From contig JANUWI010000014.1 of the NCBI GenBank assembly GCA_025504975.1, positions 1,146,009 to 1,210,008 of the forward strand: DNA of 64,000 nt, read 5' to 3'. The stretch is from Plenodomus lindquistii (Eukaryota > Ascomycota > Dothideomycetes > Pleosporales > Leptosphaeriaceae). Shown here one piece after another: positions 52,418 through 60,534 of this stretch. Each line of letters begins with the position of its first letter. Positions within the stretch are counted from its first letter, which is position 1. Under the pieces are notes generated by a model, which had not been told where the DNA came from, did not search any database, and was given only the letters and a program-made list of their open reading frames with translations. The position numbers and the translations under genes were made by a program.

Positions 52418-53522
52418 ACTACTTCTCTAATACTTACTATAAACTAGTAAGTTTTTTTTTATTTTTTATTTTTAGATTCTAATACCTATAGAATTTTTAA
52501 TTATAGCTAGTAATTAGTAAAAATGTAGCCTAAGCGCCTACGCTAAAGTTTTAGAAAAAACTTAAAATCTATAGAAGTATTAGTATTTAAAGGTTTACTA
52601 GTAAAAAGTGTAATAATAAATATATAGAATCTATATTAGTTATATAATTATAATATTAAATAGCTACTAAAATTAATAAATAGAGCTATTTTAGTTTAAA
52701 GTACGTATAGACTAAGTATGTAATTATAATCTAATAGTTATACTAAAATTAGAAATTATAGAGTTTACTAACTATAAAATACTTATATAAAGAGAGTTTT
52801 ATATAAAAAAAGCTTCTAGCTTTTTTTAAACTAAACTTTTTTTTATTTATTACCTCTCTATAATATGCCTATTAACGCCTTTATATATAATAACTAACTA
52901 TAACTCTAGTACTATAGTATTATTATCTCTATTAGATAATAGCCTATTAATATTAGTATAATATAATATAAATAGATTAGAAACCTATTTTTTAAATAGC
53001 GCTAAAGAACGCGTTCTAACTAGATAATCTAGCTTTTTTAAAAACGTAAACTCTATAGGTAGCTTTAACTTCTCTATATAAACTAAAAATAATAGTTTTA
53101 TATTATAAGCTTTTATTTATATATCTATATTATATTTTTTTACTATTATAGTCTACTATTCTATCTAAGCTTATAAAAGAGTTTTTTTAATTAAATTATT
53201 TATACTTTTTAGTAGTATACTAAAAATACTAATAGTACTAAAATACTATTTAAGTATATTCTACTATTTACTCTAATCTAAATACGTACTAAATATAATC
53301 TATTATTTAGAATTATTATTTTTAGTTAGTAAATGTTTTAGATTAGTTTAGTATATAGTTATAAATTAATACTTTTTTACTATTATTATATATTTATAAC
53401 TGCGTATTCTAGTACCTATTTTTCTCTATTAGATTTCTAATTTAAAGTAACTAAACTCTTTATGTAACTTGTTTATTTTCAAGTAATATTATAGATAATC
53501 TATAATACTATTAATAGTAGTT
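52418..53522. other. AT-rich stretch between block B' and the telomere tract
   Basis: RIP-type composition, no motif recognised. The last roughly 65 bp before the telomere repeats (from about 53,455) again contain CA and TG (TATGTAACTTG, TTTCAAG), so the mutated region ends just short of the tract. Confidence 0.45.
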
Positions 53523-53580
53523 TTTAGGGTTAGGGTTAGGGTTAGGGTTAGGGTTAGGGTTAGGGTTAAGGTTAGGGTTA
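53523..53580 (+). repeat. Interstitial telomere tract (TTAGGG)n, about 9 units
   Basis: Uninterrupted TTAGGG units with one TTAAGG variant. G-rich strand on +, so the original chromosome end pointed right. It marks the old terminus onto which retroelement copy 1 was attached. Confidence 0.97.
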
Positions 53581-53641
53581 AAGAGTGACAGAGCCACTGA
53601 AGAGGAACTCGATTGGATTTTATTCTTTCTGTAAAATGAAG

Positions 53642-53713
53642 ACTCTAAATATCTCTTGTGAGGAGATACTTTTCGTTTCTTGTTGGATCTACAGAAAGAA
53701 ACTCGTCAGGAGC
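53642..53713 (-). ncRNA. Hammerhead ribozyme, type I (copy 1)
   Basis: Same core as described for 59700-59771: CTGACGA at 53703-53709, GAAA and stem III present without change, predicted cut after the A complementary to 53,646. Confidence 0.82.
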
Positions 53714-54476
53714 GACAGGAGAGCAGTTTATATACATCGCCTCGGGGGGATTCCCCCGATGAGTCTGCCTTGCCTCCGAGATAAGCGCTGGGCTTGTCTC
53801 AGAATACCGGTTTTACAGTGGGACCGGCGGCAAGCAAAGGATATCGTTCGCTGGGCTTATCTGTAGAGATGTTGGCCCGAGGGGAGCGTGTTGGTATTCA
53901 TAGTTCTGGTTAACCGATTAGGGTTAGGGTCAGGGTTAGCGCCTTGGCGCTTGCCCTTCTCCTATTCCGTCTGTTTCCAGAAACCGCAATGGTCGACCTT
54001 AATCGAAATAACACCGAAATGACTTACCAATCTCCTCTCGTTCTTTCCCCAATTGTCCTTCTTCCCCCAACGTCAAAATGGCTGTAAGAGAATTGGGCAA
54101 ATGATCTCCCGACTCTTCGCACAGTACTTTGTGTCTTCGCCGAGGCTACTAGCACGTTTCGTGTGGTACTAAGAAGGGGCAAACCATTTTCCAGGTTCCT
54201 CTCAAAACAACCATGTTGATGCTCCTTGAAGTGTGAAAGCTAGGCATGGTGCGTCGCGATACACAGCAAGGGTCAGGAAAGGTTCCAAATACCACTATTC
54301 ACCCCTATCCATCCCTTCGCAATGCGCTTCAGTATCCGGGTTGCCCCTTCAATATTCACGGCTGACAGGCGAAGAGGTTTCAGGCGGGCTTCAGGTGGTG
54401 TGAGGTTCCTGGAAGGGTGTCAACGGCTTCAAGCATTACGCAGGAAGCAGCGCTCTGGTTTGATAATAGATGGCGC

Positions 54477-55471
54477 TCAGGTCAGAGCTTGAGGGGGCTG
54501 GTAGGGCATTTCTGTGCTTAAGGAAGACACAGATACCGACAAATCCTCGATGTCGATTTCTTCGATTTCCTTGGTAAGGATATTTCGATTTACCGCTCGC
54601 ACAGAGTCCCACATGGACTTTGTACGTTTCTTGGCAACAAGAACATTCGGTGGGTATGGCAGGTCCGTAAGCCCATGACGGAACCATGCTTTCCTCATGT
54701 TCTCCCAGATAGCGGTCGAAGAAACCTGATCCCATACGGGGTTATATTCGGACACGGCAATGATTGCTTTCGTCCTTTCCCTTTTCTCCAGCCCGGAGCC
54801 GGGAAAGTAAGATCGCCATTGGACTTGCCGTGCCCAGGAGTGTAACACCCGATTTGGCCAGCCGCGCGCTCGGAGCCACGACAAAAATGTCGCCTTCCAT
54901 GTCAAAAAGTATGACTCCTTATAGCATATTGCGCGGACCCGGCTGAGCTCGCCTTTGATCATCCCCTTCTTGACCGACAGGGGATGGGCGCTTGCCCATG
55001 GGATATATTGGTGGTGGCTAAGCGCCTTGTGATAAGGCGCGAAGCACACCTCCGCCGACTCGGGGTGCGTGTGGAAGCGTACGTCGAGGAACGGGAGTTC
55101 GTGGGCGGAATGCGTCCATTGGATCGAAAGTCCGGGGACGCGTAATCGATCTAGCGCTTCGTCCGAAGGGTCAAGGGCGAAGATATCATCAATGTATCGT
55201 CTGTAAAACAGAGATGGTGACGCGTTGATGAATCCTTGTTCGTAGAAGGCCATGAAAGGTTTGCAAAGACTGGAGCGCAATGTAGCCCCATTGGCACTCC
55301 GTCTGTCTGACTAACCAAGTATGGTCCGAGCTGAAACAAGGCGCTAAACCAGATTCGTTCGGCAGCGTCTAAAATCCAGTTCCTGGTCTGCTCATCATAC
55401 CAGTCGCCGGAAGATAAGATAAGCTGCAGGGCATCACGAAAATACCTCCATTGAATATTCGTGTACATGCC
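54477..55471 (-). pseudogene. ORF2 fragment (Penelope-like reverse transcriptase), truncated and frameshifted
   Basis: Begins within RT motif A (MYTNIQW) at 55,468 and runs to the normal C-terminus at 54,477. A one-base deletion near 55,256 (ATGAAAGG versus ATGAAAAGG in the other copies) shifts the frame between motif B and the YIDD motif. It cannot make an active enzyme. Confidence 0.9.
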
Positions 55472-55637
55472 TTAGGGTTAGGAAAATAGGTTAGGGTTAG
55501 GGTTAGGGTTAGGGTTAGGGTTAGGGTTAGGGTTAGGGTTAGGGTTAGGGTTAGGGTTAGGGTTAGGGTTAGGGTTAGGGTTAGGGTTAGGGTTAGGGTT
55601 AGGGTTAGGGTTAGGGTTAGGGTTAGGGTTAGGGTTA
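55472..55637 (+). repeat. Interstitial telomere tract (TTAGGG)n, about 27 units
   Basis: Starts with an imperfect part (TTAGGGTTAGGAAAATAGG), then uniform TTAGGG units up to the AAAGAGTGAC that begins copy 2. It separates truncated copy 1 from copy 2, as expected if telomerase capped the broken end before the next element was added. Confidence 0.97.
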
Positions 55638-55699
55638 AAGAGTGACAAAGCCACTGAAGAAGAACTCGATTGTATTTTTATTCTTTCTGTAAAATGAAG

Positions 55700-55771
55700 A
55701 CTCTAAATATCTCTTGTGAGGAGATACTTTTCGTTTCTTGTTGGATCTACAGAAAGAAACTCGTCAGGAGC
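55700..55771 (-). ncRNA. Hammerhead ribozyme, type I (copy 2)
   Basis: Identical core and stems II and III to the copy at 59700-59771 (CTGACGA at 55761-55767). The neighbouring segment differs at a few bases (for example CGGGGGATTCCCCCG with one G fewer), none inside the ribozyme core. Confidence 0.84.
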
Positions 55772-56528
55772 GACAGGAGAGCAGTTTATATACATCGCCT
55801 CGGGGGATTCCCCCGATGAGTCTGCCTTGCCTCCGAGATAAGCGCTGGGCTTGTCTCAGAATACCGGTTTTACAGTGGGACCGGCGGCAAGCAAAGGATA
55901 TCGTTCGCTGGGCTTATCTGTAGAGATGTTGGCCCGAGGGGAGCGTGTTGGTATTCATAGTTCTGGTTAACCGATTAGGGTTAGGGTCAGGGTTAGCGCC
56001 TTGGCGCTTGCCCTTCTCCTATTCCGTCTGTTTCCAGAAACCGCAATGGTCGACCTTAATCGAAATAACACCGAAATGACTTACCAATCTCCTCTCGTTC
56101 TTTCCCCAATTGTCTTTCTTCCCCCAACGTCAAAATGGCTGTAAGAGAATTGGGCAAATGATCTCCCGACTCTTCGCACAGTACTTTGTGTCTTCGCCGA
56201 AGCTACTAGCACGTTTCGTGTGGTACTAAGAAGGGGCAAACCAGTTTCCAGGTTCCTCTCAAGACAGCCATGTTGATGCTCCTTGAGGTGTGAAAGCTAG
56301 GCATAGTGCGTCGCGATACACAGCAAGGGTCAGGAAAGGTTCCAGACACCACTATTCACCCCTATCCGTTCCTTCGCCATGCGCTTCAGCATCCGGGTTA
56401 CCCCTTCAGTATTCACGGCTGACAGGCGAGGAGACTTCAGGCGGGCTTCAGGTGGTATGAGGTTCCTAGAAGGGTGTCAACGGCTTCAAGCATTACGCAG
56501 GAAGCAGCCTTTCTTTGAAACTCAAGGC

Positions 56529-58526
56529 TCAGGTCAGAGCTCGAGGGGACTGATAGGGCATTTCTGTGCTTAAGGATGACACAGATACCGACAAATCCTC
56601 GATGTCGATTTCTTCGATTTCCTTAAAAAGGATATTTCGATTTACCGCTCGCACAGAGTCCCACATGGACTTTGTGCGTTTCTTGGCAACAAGAACATTT
56701 GGTGGGTATGGCAGGTCCGTAAGCCCATGACGGAACCATGCTTTCCTCATGTTCTCCCAGATAGCGGTCGAAGAAACCTGATCCCATACGGGGTTATATT
56801 CGGACACGGCAATGATTGCTTTCGTCCTTTCCCTTTTCTCCAGCCCGGAGCCGGGAAAGTAAGATCGCCATTGGACTTGCCGTGCCCAGGAGTGTAACAC
56901 CCGATTTGGCCAGCCGCGCGCTCGGAGCCACGACAAAAATGTCGCCTTCCATGTCAAAAAGTATGACTCCTTATAGCATATTGCGCGGACCCGGCTGAGC
57001 TCGCCTTTGATCATCCCCTTCTTGACCGACAGGGGATGGGCGCTTGCCCATGGGATATATTGATGGTGGCTAAGCGCCTTGTGATAAGGTGCGAAGCACA
57101 CCTCCGCCGACTCGGGGTGCGTGTGGAAGCGTACGTCGAGGAACGGGAGTTCGTGGGCGGAATGCGTCCATTGGATCGAAAGTCCGGGGACGCGTAATCG
57201 ATCTAGCGCTTCGTCCGAAGGGTCAAGGGCGAAGATATCATCAATGTATCGTCTGTAAAACAGAGAGGGTGACGCATTGATGAATCCTTGTTCGTAGAAG
57301 GCCATGAAAAGGTTTGCAAAGACTGGAGCGCAATGTAGCCCCATTGGCACTCCGTCTGTCTGACTAACCAAGTATGGTCCGAGCTGAAACAAGGCGCTAA
57401 ACCAGATTCGTTCGGCAGCGTCTAAAATCCAGTTCCTGGTCTGCTCATCATACCAGTCGCCGGAAGATAAGATAAGCTGCAGGGCATCACGAAAATACCT
57501 CCATTGAATATTCGTGTACATGCCCGTCACATCTCCAGAATGGAGACGTGGAGAAGTTTCCAATCTCTTATTAAAATCTGCGACTTCTGAACACAGATTC
57601 CGACTGCTTTCACATATCCATGGGAAAGATCGTTGAACCGGTAAGAGAAGGGCGTGCAGAATCCTGGCCAGCGGTCCTAACACATAGGAATGCATAGGGA
57701 CTATTGGCCGAATCTTCCATGGATTTTTGTGAATCTTTGGGATACCATGGAAGACAGGGATTGTCGTATTGGAATACGCTGAACGCCAGAATTTTTGTAC
57801 CTTTTTTGAAGAAAGGAACGGAAAAACTTCGCCGTTGGGCATCTTGAGCATTCTACCGTTCAGGTCATTGACGCAGCCCGTGAAGAAATCGGTAAAAGCT
57901 TCCTTTCCTTGATGCTGAACCTCAAACAGCGGACGGCGCTCCCTGGGAGGGAGGTGCGCTGTTGAAGGTGATGGTAGATCCAAAAAGGCTTGGATTTGTT
58001 CCTCGTACCATTCACGAGTGACGACGACAATCCCCAGGTTTTTGTCGGTGATGAAAGCCAGAAGCTGAGCTTCCGACAGCCATCTTTGCAGGTTTTTTGG
58101 ATGGACGGTCACATGAAAGAGAGCATCGTCCTTTACATCTCGTCGGGGTATAGATCGCTCATGGAGCGCATGACGCAGAGTCTTCCTCCCGTCAAGAATA
58201 CCATCTGCAAACCAGTCGTCGTCAATGCCAGGGTCCCAACCGGAAGCGAGATACGGGATTGATTTCGCCCAGTCGGGGGTAACGTCATCTTGATCGTTAC
58301 CTTTTTTCCAAAAATAGGTGAGGAGTCTGGCCTTGCGGCAAAGTTCCTCGAACCAATCTTCAGCAACCTTTTCCGAATATCGAATAGGGAAGAGGTGTTT
58401 CAAGTTTACACTAAGGGTGTACTCGATGTCCGGGGGAAGTCTGACACCATCGAGTTTGTGTACACCTGGTTTCCATGACATGAGAGTCTCAAACCAATGA
58501 GACGGCCATGTACGCCAGATGTACAT
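56529..58526 (-). CDS. ORF2: Penelope-like reverse transcriptase without endonuclease (copy 2)
   Basis: 665 residues from the first ATG (58526). Motifs in order: DKNLGIVVV near 163, the PLE-typical GIPKIHKNPW near 270, GDVTGMYTNIQ near 331-341 (RT motif A Asp), DGVPMGLHCAP near 393 (motif B), RRYIDDI near 425-431 (motif C, the catalytic Asp pair), LPFLDVRFH (motif D) and YHKALSHHQYIPW (motif E). The tail after the thumb ends about 40 residues past RAVNRNI and shows no GIY-YIG nuclease, so this is an endonuclease-minus type. The frame stays open upstream of the ATG for at least 40 codons, through the end of ORF1 (-1 frame), so the protein may start as an ORF1 fusion. All catalytic residues are present. 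Confidence 0.93.
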   Translation of the reverse strand: MYIWRTWPSHWFETLMSWKPGVHKLDGVRLPPDIEYTLSVNLKHLFPIRYSEKVAEDWFEELCRKARLLTYFWKKGNDQDDVTPDWAKSIPYLASGWDPGIDDDWFADGILDGRKTLRHALHERSIPRRDVKDDALFHVTVHPKNLQRWLSEAQLLAFITDKNLGIVVVTREWYEEQIQAFLDLPSPSTAHLPPRERRPLFEVQHQGKEAFTDFFTGCVNDLNGRMLKMPNGEVFPFLSSKKVQKFWRSAYSNTTIPVFHGIPKIHKNPWKIRPIVPMHSYVLGPLARILHALLLPVQRSFPWICESSRNLCSEVADFNKRLETSPRLHSGDVTGMYTNIQWRYFRDALQLILSSGDWYDEQTRNWILDAAERIWFSALFQLGPYLVSQTDGVPMGLHCAPVFANLFMAFYEQGFINASPSLFYRRYIDDIFALDPSDEALDRLRVPGLSIQWTHSAHELPFLDVRFHTHPESAEVCFAPYHKALSHHQYIPWASAHPLSVKKGMIKGELSRVRAICYKESYFLTWKATFLSWLRARGWPNRVLHSWARQVQWRSYFPGSGLEKRERTKAIIAVSEYNPVWDQVSSTAIWENMRKAWFRHGLTDLPYPPNVLVAKKRTKSMWDSVRAVNRNILFKEIEEIDIEDLSVSVSSLSTEMPYQSPRALT

Positions 58527-58574
58527 GTGTTGTGCAGTGTTACTTGAGAGTTGGTAGAACTCCAAAGGCAGCTT

Positions 58575-58620
58575 GCCTGATGCAAAGGGAGCCGGTGCAT
58601 CTAAGGCTTCTTGGGCTGCC
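58575..58620 (-). promoter_or_regulatory. RNA stem-loop at the ORF1 stop / ORF2 entry (copy 2)
   Basis: On the RNA strand an outer helix GGCAGC/GCUGCC encloses an inner helix GAUGCA/UGCAUC. The ORF1 stop (58601-58603) sits just before the inner helix. In copy 3 the loop-closing pair A-U is G-C, a compensatory double change. Confidence 0.55.
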
Positions 58621-59599
58621 TTCTGGAGGAAGAACCGCGTTTTCCGTTTTTTTGTTGGCGGTTCTTCTTCCCAATTTTGTTGGGATTCTTCTGGTTTTTG
58701 GTCTTGGAGGGACCAGCCCCTCTCCGACCTTTTCCCGATTTTTTCTTGTTGGCTTTGGCCTTGTCTTGGGCAGACTGCCTTTGCCGTTTCGCGATTTCTT
58801 TGACGAACACTTCGAGACTTTTGGAGTCCGTTGGCATGACGGCTGTCCCGTCTCTACGTGCTCTTTTAACTGTGCTAGATTTCTTTGCCCTAAGGCTCAT
58901 CTGTTTCTGCGCAGTATTCTCTCCAATTGATATGGCTGATTGTACCAGGGACAGGGAGCAGGCGGGGTCGAGCAGAATAGCCGAGGCCTCAAAGCTCACC
59001 CCTTCCATCTGGGCGATGGGTAACCAGCTTCTGTGTAGTAAATTCGCCTGCTGTGTCTGGTTGCATAGACCGGTCAGGGATTGCACCTCAAGGTCCTTGA
59101 TTTCGATCATGCGGGTGAGTGACAGCTTTTTGGCTTCCTTGAGAGATTCATCGAAATTTCGCGGGATGCTACCGCCGTGTTCAGCAAGCTTGCTGACCTG
59201 AATGGACGGAGCACGAAGGGATTTAAGCTCCAGGATAGAGTCGAAGTTTTCTTTAGCGATGCAATCTCTCCATTCCGCGAGGAGGGAGACTGCAAGCGCT
59301 TTCTTGACGTGTGCTTGCACAATGTTGTCAAGATTGACTCGAGTTCTGTCCTGTGCTACGGCTGGAACGCTAGACACCAGTTGTGCAACGCTGCGCGAGT
59401 TGACGATTTTCTTCAGAAAAGCAGAAACGACTTCAAGCCCGAGGGCCATTCGTCGATTATGCAATTCCGAATTGACGCTGGATTGGGTTTCAACGGGAAT
59501 GGTTGACGAGTCAACCTCCATATCGTCTTGGCGGGGTGAGGGGCCCGCCCTGGCGCGGTTCTGCTGTCCTCGTTGAGGAGTGTGTGGTGACGCGGACAT
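58601..59599 (-). CDS. ORF1: basic protein of the Penelope-like element (copy 2)
   Basis: 332 residues from an ATG in a near-ideal context (GTCACCATGT). No recognised domain. Residues about 35-130 look helical (RRMALGLEVVSAFLKKIV, LDNIVQAHVKKALAVSLL), and the last 80 residues are very rich in Lys/Arg (KRARRD; KANKKKSGKGRRG; NRQQKNGKRG), suggesting nucleic-acid binding and nuclear import, perhaps as an RNA chaperone for the element RNA. The TAG stop overlaps the start of a short third frame (TAGATG). A slippery heptamer lies 14 codons before the stop. Intact, without nonsense codons. Confidence 0.85.
   Translation of the reverse strand: MSASPHTPQRGQQNRARAGPSPRQDDMEVDSSTIPVETQSSVNSELHNRRMALGLEVVSAFLKKIVNSRSVAQLVSSVPAVAQDRTRVNLDNIVQAHVKKALAVSLLAEWRDCIAKENFDSILELKSLRAPSIQVSKLAEHGGSIPRNFDESLKEAKKLSLTRMIEIKDLEVQSLTGLCNQTQQANLLHRSWLPIAQMEGVSFEASAILLDPACSLSLVQSAISIGENTAQKQMSLRAKKSSTVKRARRDGTAVMPTDSKSLEVFVKEIAKRQRQSAQDKAKANKKKSGKGRRGAGPSKTKNQKNPNKIGKKNRQQKNGKRGSSSRRQPKKP
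58646..58652 (-). promoter_or_regulatory. Candidate -1 frameshift heptamer A_AAA_AAC (copy 2)
   Basis: In ORF1 frame the codons are CAA AAA AAC, i.e. A_AAA_AAC, a canonical -1 slippery site. A one-base backward slip enters the frame that runs without stop into ORF2. A stem-loop follows 25 nt downstream (58575-58620). Confidence 0.5.
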
Positions 59600-59627
59600 G
59601 GTGACCAAAAGAGTTGTTGTTGAGGAG

Positions 59628-59639
59628 GGTTAGGGTTAA
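59628..59639 (+). repeat. Telomere linker (GGGTTA)2 between copies 2 and 3
   Basis: Only two telomere units separate the 5' leader of copy 2 from the 3' end of copy 3; the same 12-bp linker recurs at 63634-63645. Confidence 0.92.
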
Positions 59640-59699
59640 AGAGTGACAGAGCCACTGAAGAGGAACTCGATTGGATTTTATTCTTTCTGTAAACTGAAG

Positions 59700-59771
59700 A
59701 CTCTAAATATCTCTTGTGAGGAGATACTTTTCGTTTCTTGTTGGATCTACAGAAAGAAACTCGTCAGGAGC
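59700..59771 (-). ncRNA. Hammerhead ribozyme, type I (copy 3)
   Basis: Read on the minus strand: stem I 5' GCTC (59771-59768); core CTGACGA (59767-59761), matching CUGANGA; stem II GTTTCTT/AAGAAAC (59760-59754 with 59739-59733, seven perfect pairs, 14-nt loop); core GAAA (59732-59729); stem III AAGTATCTC/GAGATATTT (59729-59721 with 59713-59705, nine pairs including one G-U, loop CTCACAA); then U16.1-A17 and stem I 3' GAGT (59703-59700). All invariant hammerhead positions are present, including G10.1-C11.1 and H17 not G. Predicted self-cleavage lies between the bases complementary to 59704 and 59703. Stem I is short (three Watson-Crick pairs and a G-U), with CTGT/ACAG possibly adding a distal helix. 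Hammerheads are known in the pseudo-LTRs of other Penelope-like elements. Confidence 0.86.
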
Positions 59772-60534
59772 GACAGGAGAGCAGTTTATATACATCGCCT
59801 CGGGGGGATTCCCCCGATGAGTCTGCCTTGCCTCCGAGATAAGCGCTGGGCTTGTCTCAGAATACCGGTTGTACAGTGGGACCGGCGGCAAGCAAAGGAT
59901 ATCGTTCGCTGGGCTTATCTGTAGAGATGTTGGCCCGAGGGGAGCGTGTTGGTATTCATAGTTCTGGTTAGCCGATTAGGGTTAGGGTCAGGGTTAGCGC
60001 CTTGGCGCTTGCCCTTCTCCTATTCCGTCTGTTTCCAGAAACCGCAATGGTCGACCTTAATCGAAATAACACCGAAATGACTTACCAATCTCCTCTCGTT
60101 CTTTCCCCAATTGTCCTTCTTCCCCCAACGTCAAAATGGCTGTAAGAGAATTGGGCAAATGATCTCCCGACTCTTCGCACAGTACTTTGTGTCTTCGCCG
60201 AGGCTACTAGCACGTTTCGTGTGGTACTAAGAAGGGGCAAACCATTTTCCAGGTTCCTCTCAAAACAACCATGTTGATGCTCCTTGAAGTGTGAAAGCTA
60301 GGCATGGTGCGTCGCGATACACAGCAAGGGTCAGGAAAGGTTCCAAATACCACTATTCACCCCTATCCATCCCTTCGCAATGCGCTTCAGTATCCGGGTT
60401 GCCCCTTCAATATTCACGGCTGACAGGCGAAGAGGTTTCAGGCGGGCTTCAGGTGGTGTGAGGTTCCTGGAAGGGTGTCAACGGCTTCAAGCATTACGCA
60501 GGAAGCAGCGCTCTGGTTTGATAATAGATGGCGC

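Larger units (their letters stand above)
13997..53455. other. AT-rich block saturated by repeat-induced point mutation
   Basis: About 39 kb in which CA and TG dinucleotides are almost absent while TA is in great excess; residual G/C sits mainly in CG, GC, AG and CT contexts. Only one frame above 60 codons exists (37408-37659), itself a fragment of a dead retroelement. This is the classic result of RIP (C-to-T in CpA context on both strands) acting on repeats. Typical transposon motifs survive with Trp/Gln codons turned into TAG/TAA and Asp/Gly/Cys/His replaced by Asn/Ser/Tyr. Confidence 0.95.
53581..55471 (-). mobile_element. Penelope-like element copy 1, 5'-truncated
   Basis: Holds the element's 3' part: the C-terminal half of ORF2, a roughly 530-bp 3' untranslated region with a telomere-like stretch (53,918-53,939), and the hammerhead-bearing terminal segment ending at the telomere tract. 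It stops abruptly at 55,471 inside ORF2, where a long telomere tract begins. The sequence is almost identical to copy 3 (offset 6,058 bp), closer than to its neighbour copy 2. Confidence 0.9.
55638..59627 (-). mobile_element. Penelope-like element copy 2, full length (about 4.0 kb)
   Basis: From its 5' end at 59,627 on the minus strand: leader CCTCAACAACAACTCTTTTG, ORF1 (59599-58601), ORF2 (58526-56529), an untranslated stretch of about 530 bp without a frame, a telomere-like stretch (55,975-55,996) beside a GCGCCTTGGCGC hairpin, and the hammerhead segment ending at the telomere tract. Penelope-like elements are non-LTR-type retroelements whose RT is related to telomerase; the branch lacking GIY-YIG endonuclease (Athena, Coprina) is known from chromosome ends of rotifers, basidiomycetes and others. 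Orientation (3' end toward the centromere, cDNA as an extension of the G-rich strand) fits priming at an exposed chromosome 3' end. No RIP signature. Confidence 0.9.

Noticed and set aside
53755..53762. CCCCGATGAG on the + strand as a hammerhead core
   Set aside because: The position that must be U is C, and no matching GAAA with helices follows; the true core is on the minus strand nearby.
58611..59201. 196-codon + strand frame opposite ORF1 (and its twin at 62617-63207)
   Set aside because: It is antisense to ORF1, with Leu/Phe/Cys-rich text mirroring the basic ORF1 tail; a shadow frame.
59601..59608. ORF1 start three codons upstream (TTG)
   Set aside because: The ATG at 59599 has a near-optimal context (CACCATG), and eukaryotic TTG starts are rare.
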